Shown one piece after another: positions 9,086 through 17,337 of a DNA stretch of 64,000 nt. Source of the DNA: Pseudomonadota bacterium (GTDB lineage: Bacteria > Pseudomonadota > Gammaproteobacteria > Burkholderiales > Sulfuriferulaceae). Made by a program: the position numbers and the translations under genes. Each line of letters begins with the position of its first letter. Position 1 is the first letter of the stretch. The notes beneath the pieces were generated by a model. It saw only the letters and a list, made by a program, of their open reading frames with translations. It ran no database searches and was not told the DNA's origin. The stretch covers positions 1 to 64,000 of the forward strand of contig JAJYYK010000009.1 of assembly GCA_021801025.1 (NCBI GenBank), read 5' to 3'.

Positions 9086-10273
9086 CACCTCATGACGATA
9101 AACCACACGACGAGACAAATTGCGACCGAAATTTATCCCCGGTACCTCTACCAGCAAATGTGCGGCCATGGCAACCAGTACAGAAGCCATCCCCACCAGC
9201 ACAATCATCATCCAAAAATAAGGCGTTGATGACCGAGCGAAATGACTCACGCCCTGAGAATTAAAAAAAGCATGCAAAACGATGCCGTGCAATAAATAAA
9301 TACCAAAACTCAGTTCCCCTAATCTTCTTGCTGCTCTGGATGAAAGAAGGCCAAAAATAGAGCAACCGGAAGTAATGAGCAAAAATATCGCCCATAAAAT
9401 TAAAAAAGGTGCGGTTTGATAGGCTGTTTCAAAAAACATAAGTAGCATCAACAAAAGAAGCACCGCGAATGAAAGCATAAAATTTAAACGTTTACCCATT
9501 ACAAACGCAAAACGCTCCTGGATTGACGCGCACAACATCCCACCAAAAAACTCCAATAAAGCAATAGCGGAGTGGCTTGAAGGTAATCTGATAGTGATGA
9601 TGGTTAACAGGACAAATCCCGCCACTGCATACCAAATATGCCAACCTGCCCGCCTTGCAAAAATGGCTGAGATTGGCAATATCAATAAGTAGTATTCCCA
9701 TTCGTATCGGAGTGTCCATGTCACATTTGCATTAATTTCACCTGGGAAAGGATAGCCATTAATTAGGTGTCCAATTTTATAAAATCCACTCAACAAAAGC
9801 GGAGCAATTTCAGTGAACAATATACTTGGTGCTTCCCTCAACTGGAAATGACTTTCATAAAAAACAACAAACAGTACAATAGATATTGAAAGATAGAAAA
9901 CGGGAGCGATTCGAAAAAAACGGGTAATGTACAACTTACCCCAACTTAGGCGTCCATTAGTTTCTATTGCTTTTCTCCAAAACAAAAAACCAGTGATCAT
10001 AAAAAAAAGCGATACACTGGCTTGCCCAGCCTGATTAAAAAGATTGGAAATTGGGTATGGCCAGCTTAATCCGATGAGAGAACCATGTAGTAATGCTGAG
10101 TGTTGGGTGAAAACGCTAAGCGCAAGAATCCCTCGTAAACCATCGATATTGATCGTTCTGGTTGTAGCGCTATGCCAAGATGCGTCCGCCAAATTAAAAA
10201 GCGGACTTTTGACAAAAACCAGCAAAACCCCAATTACAAAAAAATAATAGAATGGGCTTAAAGCATCTAACAT
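9077..10273 (-). CDS. Membrane acyltransferase, acyltransferase-3 (OatA/NolL) family
   Basis: Integral membrane protein with about ten hydrophobic segments. It starts with the acyltransferase-3 signature IDGLRGILALSVFTQHS (residues 43-59), which contains the conserved arginine and histidine. Members O-acylate sugars of lipopolysaccharide, capsule, peptidoglycan or antibiotics at the cytoplasmic membrane. The gene is visibly AT-richer than its neighbours and uses many AT-ending codons, a sign of separate acquisition. It follows pilV on the same strand after 68 bp, so it may be the last gene of the pilus operon or an independent cargo gene. The substrate cannot be predicted. Confidence 0.8.
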   Translation of the reverse strand: MLDALSPFYYFFVIGVLLVFVKSPLFNLADASWHSATTRTINIDGLRGILALSVFTQHSALLHGSLIGLSWPYPISNLFNQAGQASVSLFFMITGFLFWRKAIETNGRLSWGKLYITRFFRIAPVFYLSISIVLFVVFYESHFQLREAPSILFTEIAPLLLSGFYKIGHLINGYPFPGEINANVTWTLRYEWEYYLLILPISAIFARRAGWHIWYAVAGFVLLTIITIRLPSSHSAIALLEFFGGMLCASIQERFAFVMGKRLNFMLSFAVLLLLMLLMFFETAYQTAPFLILWAIFLLITSGCSIFGLLSSRAARRLGELSFGIYLLHGIVLHAFFNSQGVSHFARSSTPYFWMMIVLVGMASVLVAMAAHLLVEVPGINFGRNLSRRVVYRHEVME

Positions 10274-10308
10274 TTATGTATATGTCCCGCGTCAAAATGT
10301 GCGTTATG

Positions 10309-10328
10309 TTATTACATTTTGGTAATAA
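10309..10328. other. AT-rich hairpin just after pilV
   Basis: TTATTAC (10309-10315) and GTAATAA (10322-10328) are perfect complements with a six-base loop. The hairpin lies between the pilV stop and the acyltransferase start. It could partly separate the two transcripts, but the stem is weak and has no T-run on the minus strand. Confidence 0.3.
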
Positions 10329-10341
10329 GAGGTTACAAACA

Positions 10342-11697
10342 TTACCACCACGAATTCGTCGAACAATATCCAAATGGGCTAGATATATACAAAAGTGGGG
10401 GCATCGAACCAATGTCACTCCAATATGCCTGTCCTTGCCAGCACGCTGTCGCTGCTGTACCTGCCACCCAACCTGTAGCACAACCCCTATTACCACTGAC
10501 AGAATAAGCTGTATAGGGTTGCAGTCCTGTCGTTACTGTTGCATTAGCCTGATGATAATTACCATTACCATCTCTAAATCCACACGAGGCGCTTTTCCCA
10601 GCGATTTCTGCCAACGGATTCGGGTAACGCCACACCCCATTCACACAAGACAAAACCATTCCGGCCGCATCTCGCGCTTGGCTCCCTTTTGAGCCGCACC
10701 ACGTACCGGCTGTGGCGACTCCGTTAAGCTGAAGGGTATTCGTGCTGAGTTGTCCAACCGCCAAGGTACCAGCAACGGTCAAATTCCCACCATCATCCAG
10801 CGATAACGGCTGCCAACTGGTGCCGTTACAGGTATATGCCCGTGGCCCCACACCCACGCTAGACATTTGCGCAATCCGTGTTTGCCATGCACTTGTTGTG
10901 TTACACACGGGTAAACTGGCAAAATTTGCTACAGGGTCCCTCCAATAAGCAGAGCCTTGCTGTTGCCATGCACCACTTTGACATGACAACACCACACCAT
11001 TACCATCCTGGGCTATCGCACCATTGGTTGCGCAAGCCTGTGTTGCGGTTTGTACAGAATTCATGATCAGCGGCGTGTTCATGGCATTCAGTTGCGGTTG
11101 ACCGGGTATGGCGTTCCGGTACAGGTAGGGGCTTTGCAATTGTCCGTTGTTAAAATACAGCAAAGCAGCCAGTTCACCGGGAGTGGCATTGATATAACTG
11201 GTCGTCGGCACTTGCCAGCTGCCTGCCGTGCCATACGCGGTGTTGGTCACATAAAGTCCAGTGTCATTTTTTGGAATAAAACCGCCAGTTGCACCCATAA
11301 GGTTGGCAATATTGGCGGCCTGTTTGTCCGGCAGTGCTGTGCCGCCGATGGTCATGATCAAGGCTTGCAGGTTGCCTGCGGTGGGCTGCAGCACTTCAAT
11401 TTGCCAGGTTTGCTGATATGGATTGGTTGATGTGAAGCTGGCAGGCAATAGACTTACCTCAGGCGTCTGCAACATACCTATCGTAATTATCGCTGGCGTT
11501 GTGGCTGTCGCCACAGCCTGAATTGCGACAGCATTGGTTTGAATGTAACTGGTGGCAGCAGTGCTGATCTGTGTCCACTGCGATGCAGTGGTGGCTGCCA
11601 AAAGATTATTGTTACTCTGCACTTGATAATCTGAGTAAGTTTTTACGCCGAACATTGCCACTAAAGCGGCAATCAGCACACCAACAATTTCACCCAT
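10342..11697 (-). CDS. pilV: PilV-type pilus tip adhesin with shufflon N-terminal domain
   Basis: Resembles the PilV minor pilin/adhesin of R64-type thin pili, which selects recipient cells. After a hydrophobic N-terminus (3-18), residues 20-215 match the constant shufflon-type region (TTASQWTQISTAATSYI; ATPGELAALLYF; YLYRNAIPGQPQLNAMNT). The C-terminal part has two copies of a short module with the pattern A-x-D-x-x-G-x-V-L-S-C-x-x-G-x-W (229-244 and 341-356), then a Cys-rich tail ending in WW. The N-terminus starts MGEIVG and has no basic leader peptide. There is no rci recombinase or sfx-like repeat nearby, so this adhesin appears fixed. Family call strong; ligand unknown. Confidence 0.87.
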   Translation of the reverse strand: MGEIVGVLIAALVAMFGVKTYSDYQVQSNNNLLAATTASQWTQISTAATSYIQTNAVAIQAVATATTPAIITIGMLQTPEVSLLPASFTSTNPYQQTWQIEVLQPTAGNLQALIMTIGGTALPDKQAANIANLMGATGGFIPKNDTGLYVTNTAYGTAGSWQVPTTSYINATPGELAALLYFNNGQLQSPYLYRNAIPGQPQLNAMNTPLIMNSVQTATQACATNGAIAQDGNGVVLSCQSGAWQQQGSAYWRDPVANFASLPVCNTTSAWQTRIAQMSSVGVGPRAYTCNGTSWQPLSLDDGGNLTVAGTLAVGQLSTNTLQLNGVATAGTWCGSKGSQARDAAGMVLSCVNGVWRYPNPLAEIAGKSASCGFRDGNGNYHQANATVTTGLQPYTAYSVSGNRGCATGWVAGTAATACWQGQAYWSDIGSMPPLLYISSPFGYCSTNSWW

Positions 11698-11711
11698 GAT
11701 TTTATTCTTTC

Positions 11712-12209
11712 TTAATTACTGACAACCACAAAAACCAACTGCCTGGCTGGCATGGCCGTCCAATTGGGCTGAGTAATGCCGCCATTGAGCACAGACTGAT
11801 TGCTGTTCCATACCCCATTCGCACTTGTGCTGCCCATGCCTGCATTGCCATGCTCGACATTTTGCATCGCTGCCGTCACGCCGGGCATGAGATTTTGCCC
11901 ATACACCATGATTGCATGCCCTACTCCCTGCACTTGTGCAATATTGTTTCCCGCGTTATTGACCAGGAACTCGGGTGACATACCAGGCGGTAAATATGGT
12001 TGTAATACATTTATGGGCACTGTTCCGACATATGCTGGATTGGCCGCTGCGAAATTCATCACGGCGTTGCGATAAGCGATGATATTTTGCGCCTGGATAA
12101 CCGCCATAGATTGTGAAACGGCTGGAATCAGGTTGTCTGCGTAACGAGCCATGATGGCATTGAGTCCCAAATATGCAACGAATAAAATCACTGGTAATGC
12201 GAAGCCCAT
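11712..12209 (-). CDS. pilM: PilM-like thin-pilus membrane protein
   Basis: Small protein with one N-terminal membrane segment (FALPVILFVAYLGL) and the PilM-family stretch IAYRNAVMNFAAANP followed by GTVP and LPPG. I chose the internal ATG at 12209 (MGFALPV, 165 residues) because AGGAG lies seven bases upstream; the longer frame from 12248 has no ribosome site. PilM of plasmid R64 is needed for thin-pilus formation, but its biochemical role is unclear. It lies between the pilS- and pilV-like genes, whereas in R64 pilM comes before pilN. Confidence 0.72.
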   Translation of the reverse strand: MGFALPVILFVAYLGLNAIMARYADNLIPAVSQSMAVIQAQNIIAYRNAVMNFAAANPAYVGTVPINVLQPYLPPGMSPEFLVNNAGNNIAQVQGVGHAIMVYGQNLMPGVTAAMQNVEHGNAGMGSTSANGVWNSNQSVLNGGITQPNWTAMPARQLVFVVVSN

Positions 12210-12277
12210 TTTATTACTCCTGGTGTGATTGACCCGCATAATGCACAAATGTATATAGCGTCCGGGCCAAACGCCTG

Positions 12278-12760
12278 TTAATGACCAAAAGCCAATACCA
12301 TGGTCGCTGGATTACTCGCAGCGCACGCAGTGGTCACTTGACCGGGGTCAGCAGGCAGCGTGATTGCAGTGCCGTTAATCATGACACTTGCGTAAGTCAT
12401 GCCCTGAGCGAGCTTTGCACAACCGTCTGGCGGCACATTGGTTTCTGTGGCTTGAAATTGACTTGCATTAGCGGGATTCACCATCATCGTGACACTGCCA
12501 TTCCAGGGGTTGACCAGCACACCCGTACCAGTAGTCATGTCTGTGGGTGCCAGTTTTCCATTGGTGACCACGGTATTATTCAATGAAGTGAACTGATTGC
12601 CACCATACAAGGTTTGAATTCCCTGCGATACTTGAGCCAAATCCGACATGGCGGTGCTGGTTTTATTACTCTGGAAAAAGGCATAACTTACTGCCATCAC
12701 TGCGATTAAGCCCAACAACATGCCCAGTTTTGAAAACAACAAACCCAAAATATTATCCAT
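12278..12760 (-). CDS. pilS: PilS-like type IVb major pilin
   Basis: Probable main pilus subunit. A hydrophobic helix (about residues 12-29) is followed by the PilS-type pattern LAQVSQGIQTLYGG, then VNPWNGSVTM, and a pair of cysteines near 114 and 145 that would close the C-terminal disulfide loop of type IVb pilins. The ATG has a good AAGGGAT ribosome site. The N-terminus MDNILGLLFSKLGMLLGLI has a glycine before the helix but no glutamate at +5, the residue normally needed for prepilin processing and assembly. It follows a 186 bp gap, the largest in the cluster, which suggests a pilin promoter of its own. Confidence 0.75.
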   Translation of the reverse strand: MDNILGLLFSKLGMLLGLIAVMAVSYAFFQSNKTSTAMSDLAQVSQGIQTLYGGNQFTSLNNTVVTNGKLAPTDMTTGTGVLVNPWNGSVTMMVNPANASQFQATETNVPPDGCAKLAQGMTYASVMINGTAITLPADPGQVTTACAASNPATMVLAFGH

Positions 12761-12946
12761 CGTTACTATCCCTTAACTTAATGAACTAACTTACTTTAAA
12801 CAAAAGATTATTTTGACAGTTGTGCATCACCACTTCACTCCAGTTCCAATAACATCAATCATTGCGCTGACTTCGTTTTCCTCCTCTATCCACGCCCTGC
12901 CTCCGTCATCCTGTCCTTGCCACTATGCTCTTGCTGGAAATCAAAA

Positions 12947-14041
12947 TTACCCACCGTGCAGAGCGCTAAGTTGAGAGGTCAATTCATTGATCGCCATCAT
13001 TAAAAATCCCATCCACACATACATCATCATTTCCATTGTCCTGCCAAATGATTTTGCAACAATTAAAATTGTGGATTCCAGTTCATGGGCCCATTGCATT
13101 GCAAGCGTGGTGACTTTTTCCGGAAAATCGGGGAAACCAGCCAAAGATTCAATGTCATCCACAATACCCGGATTAGGAAAACCGAAGGCAGGCATGCCAT
13201 ATGCGCCTCTTTCTAACAAGGCATCAGATAAATTGGCGCCATTTTCCATTCGAAACCAATAAGCCCGCAAGCGTTCGCGCAACCAGGGTGAACCCTGATT
13301 TTTTTGACGTGCCAATATCACAGTATCCGGTAAACCCGCACGCAAAAGTTGGGCGAAACCCATTAACCACAGGTAACCATGCATGTCGCGATAAAATGCA
13401 TAGGGAAACAGATTTTCAGCGGCAATACGATGTTTGCCTGTCCATTGTGGTAACGACCACACAAATGCCAGAATGACGAATGCCCCTGCAACCAGCGGTA
13501 TCAATACCCACCAACTGGTCACAAAATCGCCCATTGCATACAAGACATAGACCATGCCATGTACTTTTGATTTTGGCAGCGAGTTTTCCAATTCCGGTGT
13601 CACAAATTTGCCTATTGCCCACAGCATACCGAAAGTCAATGCTGCATAAATCGCCGGATTCACCAATGCCGCTTTGAAAGCCATATACACGCGCGTCATG
13701 CGTCGCCTGGATTCAATAATCAACTCCAGTGAGCGCGGCAATCCTCCTGACAACTCCCCCGCACTCACCACCCCATACTCATTCAGCGGTATCCATGGCT
13801 TGAGTGCTTCCGCCATCGTCGCGCCATCCTGCATCCGGTGTTCTACCTCAGCAATCATGGCACAAGCTTTTATTTGATGCGCACGACGCAGTCGTTTTCT
13901 GAAACTGACCAAAGCGATGTCAATCGGCACGCCATTGGTAATTTGCGTCGACAAATGCCGATACAGCTTTTCGCGTATCAACCAGGTTAAACCTTGGGCA
14001 GGCGAACGGAATTTCGCCACAATTGCAGATTTATTGATCAT
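12947..14041 (-). CDS. pilR: PilR/GspF-family inner-membrane platform protein
   Basis: Polytopic inner-membrane protein of the GspF/PilC superfamily, matching PilR of R64 thin pili. It contains two T2SSF-type cytoplasmic domains (about 15-130 and 220-330), each followed by hydrophobic segments (about 120-150, 175-200, 335-355). The stretch GVVSAGELSGGLPRSLELI resembles the conserved E-x-x-G-x-L motif of the family. It anchors the assembly ATPase. The start overlaps the pilQ end by 11 bp, showing tight coupling. Confidence 0.88.
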   Translation of the reverse strand: MINKSAIVAKFRSPAQGLTWLIREKLYRHLSTQITNGVPIDIALVSFRKRLRRAHQIKACAMIAEVEHRMQDGATMAEALKPWIPLNEYGVVSAGELSGGLPRSLELIIESRRRMTRVYMAFKAALVNPAIYAALTFGMLWAIGKFVTPELENSLPKSKVHGMVYVLYAMGDFVTSWWVLIPLVAGAFVILAFVWSLPQWTGKHRIAAENLFPYAFYRDMHGYLWLMGFAQLLRAGLPDTVILARQKNQGSPWLRERLRAYWFRMENGANLSDALLERGAYGMPAFGFPNPGIVDDIESLAGFPDFPEKVTTLAMQWAHELESTILIVAKSFGRTMEMMMYVWMGFLMMAINELTSQLSALHGG

Positions 14042-15581
14042 TGCGGACCTTAATCAAATCAACTTTATCCTCGATACTGCGCGGATCAACCACGCCATCC
14101 AATGCGTACTGAATGGCCGTTTCCAACATAGATGCATCTGAATCCGGTAATTTTCGGTGATTACGGCGGGCAATTTCCGAACCGTGCTCAATAAAATCCG
14201 TCATCAAGCTTGCACAGGCGACAACCACCTCTGCAACTGCAAATCGCCCTGCTGTGCCCCGTCCTCCGCACAATGCGCATCCGTGCGCAGATTGCACCCG
14301 AACTTTGTCCACATCGCCCCAGCTACGCAATGCTAAAACCATTCGTTCAGAAACATGGGAAGACTTGGCTTTCATTGGCACACTACAATGCGGGCACAAT
14401 TTGGGCAGCAATCGTTGCGCCACGACCCCACGTACAATTTTGTGATCGCAGAAAACACGCCGATTCAGCTTGATCGTGTCCATAAATTCCAGCCGCTCAA
14501 CAATGAGATAAGGATCATCCACATGCAGCGTTGTCCAGACTTGATGTCCGGTAACGGCCATTTCCAAAGCTGTTACCGCCACCTCGGCATCGCGTAATTC
14601 ACCCAGTTGTATGGTGTTAGGAGCCATGCGTAACATAACTCGTGCTGTGGCAGCGAATGCGGCGGCCGTTTCAATATTGGTTTTGGCATTGGTAATCGGA
14701 ATTTGCACTGCCCAATCCATCGGATATTCCACAGGATCTTCTGCTGTAACCAAACGGCGATAAGGTTTGGTGCGTGCCAACTCCTGCAAAGCCTCATGCA
14801 TGGCCGTGGTTTTCCCGGAACCGGTTGGCCCGGTGAACACCACCAAACCACTGGGGGCATCCATGAGCATCTTGAGTTTTTCAACCTGCCGGGGTGAATA
14901 GCCCATATGCCTCAATTGCAACTCTCCTTCTGGTCCTTTAGGGTAAGGCAGTGCGGGCATGTCCAGTTGACGATGATGACGGGCATATTGCAAACGTAGC
15001 GTCATGAACGAACCATTTTTGGCTTGTGGATAACATGGGCCGCGCACAATTCGCAACGAAGTAACGGCTACATCCACAGGCAAATCTTCGCCTGAAATTT
15101 GCGCATTCTGGAATTCGAGTGGATTAAAACTGGCGTCTTTTGTGGTTGCCAACCCTTGATAAATGGCCAGCGCCAATGATTCACCTTCTTTTTGCGATAA
15201 TTTACGCAAGGTGAACAAATGGCCGTCCACCACAACTTGAATTTCAGTGTGCGTACCCCGCATCATGAGATGTAAATCTGACGCGCCATATTGCGATGCG
15301 GTGCGTATTATGGCGATGGCCTCATTCTTCACCTCCAAAGTGATGTCAAGGTGTTTTTCCAGGCGCAAACCAGTGTTGCGCAACCTGGAAATCTCATCCA
15401 CTTCGGTGGGAATAAGTGTGAGTTGATGACCATTGCGCCGATTACGGTCCAACCATGTCAACAACACCGGATCCCCTGACAGACGTTTTTCAACATGAAT
15501 ATGCCCCGTTGAGGCATCAATTGCCACCACATGACTCAAGCTACTGGGGAAAATGGTAAGTGCTGGCAGCTCATTGTCCAT
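14031..15581 (-). CDS. pilQ: PilQ/GspE-family pilus assembly ATPase
   Basis: Cytoplasmic hexameric ATPase that powers pilus extension. Walker A GPTGSGKT is at 251-258, the Asp box is RLVTAEDPVEYP, Walker B is IQLGELRD and the His box is TGHQVWTTLH. A two-CxxC zinc site (CPHC then CALC) lies in the C-terminal part, as in many GspE proteins. The N-terminal 90 residues are unlike classical GspE. I chose the ATG at 15581, with AAGGGG seven bases upstream, over the longer 15599 start. It overlaps the pilO stop by 11 bp. No PilT-type retraction ATPase is in the window, as expected for R64-like pili. Confidence 0.92.
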   Translation of the reverse strand: MDNELPALTIFPSSLSHVVAIDASTGHIHVEKRLSGDPVLLTWLDRNRRNGHQLTLIPTEVDEISRLRNTGLRLEKHLDITLEVKNEAIAIIRTASQYGASDLHLMMRGTHTEIQVVVDGHLFTLRKLSQKEGESLALAIYQGLATTKDASFNPLEFQNAQISGEDLPVDVAVTSLRIVRGPCYPQAKNGSFMTLRLQYARHHRQLDMPALPYPKGPEGELQLRHMGYSPRQVEKLKMLMDAPSGLVVFTGPTGSGKTTAMHEALQELARTKPYRRLVTAEDPVEYPMDWAVQIPITNAKTNIETAAAFAATARVMLRMAPNTIQLGELRDAEVAVTALEMAVTGHQVWTTLHVDDPYLIVERLEFMDTIKLNRRVFCDHKIVRGVVAQRLLPKLCPHCSVPMKAKSSHVSERMVLALRSWGDVDKVRVQSAHGCALCGGRGTAGRFAVAEVVVACASLMTDFIEHGSEIARRNHRKLPDSDASMLETAIQYALDGVVDPRSIEDKVDLIKVRNDQ

Positions 15582-16752
15582 ACAGCACCCCTTCAACATG
15601 CCACCCTGTCGGCGTCGTACTGATTTTACTCAAGCGCAAGCCAGGCACATCAAGATCCAAATCAAATACAGGAATCAACGTATCAAAAGAGAATGGCAAG
15701 CTCGCCTGTGTCACAGCAGCTGCCGGAGCAGATACCTGCCCGGGCAACGCCAGCACAGCAGGGGAAGAAGTCGTCTGTAAATCAATACCTGTTTTTTGCA
15801 AACTCGCCATCAATCGGATTTTAGCCTGCGTCAAATCCAGTGTTTCGCTCCTGCCATCAGGTAACACCGGTAATCTTATTGCACCTGCCACCGTATCATT
15901 ATCGCTTAACACACCGTCTGGCCGTACTGCAACCGTCGCACTCCATTTCCGTTTCCAGACCAGATTCACTGCATTGGATATGCAAACCGCCCCGGACAAT
16001 GTCCAGCCACCCTTAACGGACAAGGGTGTGGCATCGATGATGGTTTTGCACGCCCATAGCCAACGCTCAGCATCTGGCGTAGCAAACAAAGGTGACGAAC
16101 GCGCCAAATTCTGTTGTGCGGCCATGCTGGATTTCAACAACGCAATTGCAGCTAGCCGTTCTTTCAACACGGTTTGGGCACGGTGTTGCCACCATCTATA
16201 TCCAACCACAGAAAACACCAGCAACATCGCCAACACAACCACTTGTCCGGTTGTAATCCTCGCTCCTTTCAGTGAGCGCACATACGTTCTTTTACCCTTC
16301 TGTGCCGCAATCCGTTCGCTTAAATTCAGGATATTACCTTCTATTTCATGCCAATCACCATAGCTGGCATGCTTCTCACGTGCAGCAAACAACATATCCT
16401 GACCGCCAACCTGGTCACCATCTGGCAAGATGGCAAGTCCATCACGGACTGCGATGTACCACCAAATATTTTCCTCAAGCTGAAACACTCCACGCCAGGG
16501 TTGCGGTTCCGTATCTGCCAGTAATGCCGCCAGACTGTATAGCCCCTTTGCATAGGTTGGCGATTCCGGTGGTGGGTTACCGAATCCACATTGAATGGCA
16601 AACTTGCCGATGCGGGTAGCATACCAAACGGCTTCCAACTGCACTGCATCCGCCTTGATATCTGACCGGGTGGGCACCTCTTCAAAGCTACGCCAGCTTA
16701 AACCCAATAACCACGGTGTATTGTTAATGTTGACGATACGGGTGAGGGACAT
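15571..16752 (-). CDS. pilO: PilO-like pilin accessory protein
   Basis: Matches the R64-type PilO accessory family (not the PilO of type IVa pili). A cytoplasmic N-terminal half of about 175 residues contains YSLAALLAD, WRGVFQLEENIWWYIAVRDG and ILPDGDQ. A single membrane segment follows (about 180-197), and the periplasmic C-terminal part ends with a small domain (LRLSKISTTPTGWHVEGVLYG). It should link the ATPase/PilR platform to PilP and the secretin. It starts right after the pilP stop, with no gap. Confidence 0.85.
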   Translation of the reverse strand: MSLTRIVNINNTPWLLGLSWRSFEEVPTRSDIKADAVQLEAVWYATRIGKFAIQCGFGNPPPESPTYAKGLYSLAALLADTEPQPWRGVFQLEENIWWYIAVRDGLAILPDGDQVGGQDMLFAAREKHASYGDWHEIEGNILNLSERIAAQKGKRTYVRSLKGARITTGQVVVLAMLLVFSVVGYRWWQHRAQTVLKERLAAIALLKSSMAAQQNLARSSPLFATPDAERWLWACKTIIDATPLSVKGGWTLSGAVCISNAVNLVWKRKWSATVAVRPDGVLSDNDTVAGAIRLPVLPDGRSETLDLTQAKIRLMASLQKTGIDLQTTSSPAVLALPGQVSAPAAAVTQASLPFSFDTLIPVFDLDLDVPGLRLSKISTTPTGWHVEGVLYGQ

Positions 16753-17337
16753 TTAATCCGCCCCCAATCCTGATGATGCATGGCTTCCATTGAGATTACT
16801 CTCAAGCAGTGGTGGTAAAGGCACATGGCTCGTACCACTGCCATTCATATCTCCCATACCACCAAGCCCCACAGGTGCCGAATAGGGGTCAGCCACAAAA
16901 GGCAGACTCATAACGGCTTGTCTGGTTTGAATCAGCACTTCGTCCAAAGACACTGATTTCACTATACCCAAACCTGGAATAATTTGTCCCACCCTGACTT
17001 TAATTTGTGCGCCATCCAGCAAAATCGTCGCAATGGGATGTTGTGGGTCGCCGGAAATCAACACTACTCTGGCTTCTGGCAATGTCTCTGCTCCACTCAA
17101 ACGCTTACCGTGGGGCACGGGAAATAAGGGAAGCGCAGAGTTATTCTGGCTGTTATTCCTGATTTTTTCTTTCAACTCGATGTTTTTGAGCTGAACAGTC
17201 AGTAAAGCATTCTCTGCGTTCAATGCGTCAAGTTGCGCTTGGGTAGCCACCTCACCGCTCCCGGCATCGGCATGTGCCACAGTTAACGGCACTACCCATA
17301 AACCGATGAGAAAAAACAACAGGTTCATTTTCATCAC
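16753..17337 (-). CDS. pilP: PilP-like thin-pilus biogenesis protein
   Basis: Exported protein with an N-terminal signal or anchor (LLFFLIGLWVVPLTVAHA), a short helical region (QLDALNAENALLTVQLKNIEL) and a GspC/PilP-like beta domain at about 85-160 (RVVLISGDPQHPIATILLDGAQIKVRVGQ is spread over 87-115). These features fit the R64 PilP family, which couples the inner-membrane platform to the secretin. It overlaps pilN by 4 bp. The C-terminal 45 residues are Gly/Pro-rich. Confidence 0.8.
   Translation of the reverse strand: MMKMNLLFFLIGLWVVPLTVAHADAGSGEVATQAQLDALNAENALLTVQLKNIELKEKIRNNSQNNSALPLFPVPHGKRLSGAETLPEARVVLISGDPQHPIATILLDGAQIKVRVGQIIPGLGIVKSVSLDEVLIQTRQAVMSLPFVADPYSAPVGLGGMGDMNGSGTSHVPLPPLLESNLNGSHASSGLGAD

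Noticed and set aside
10342-11697. Active shufflon in pilV
   Set aside because: No sfx-like inverted repeats, silent cassettes or Rci-type recombinase were found within the window.
15560-16363. Plus-strand frame of 267 codons opposite pilO
   Set aside because: Antisense shadow of pilO, which has family motifs and tight coupling with pilP and pilQ; no recognisable domain on this strand.
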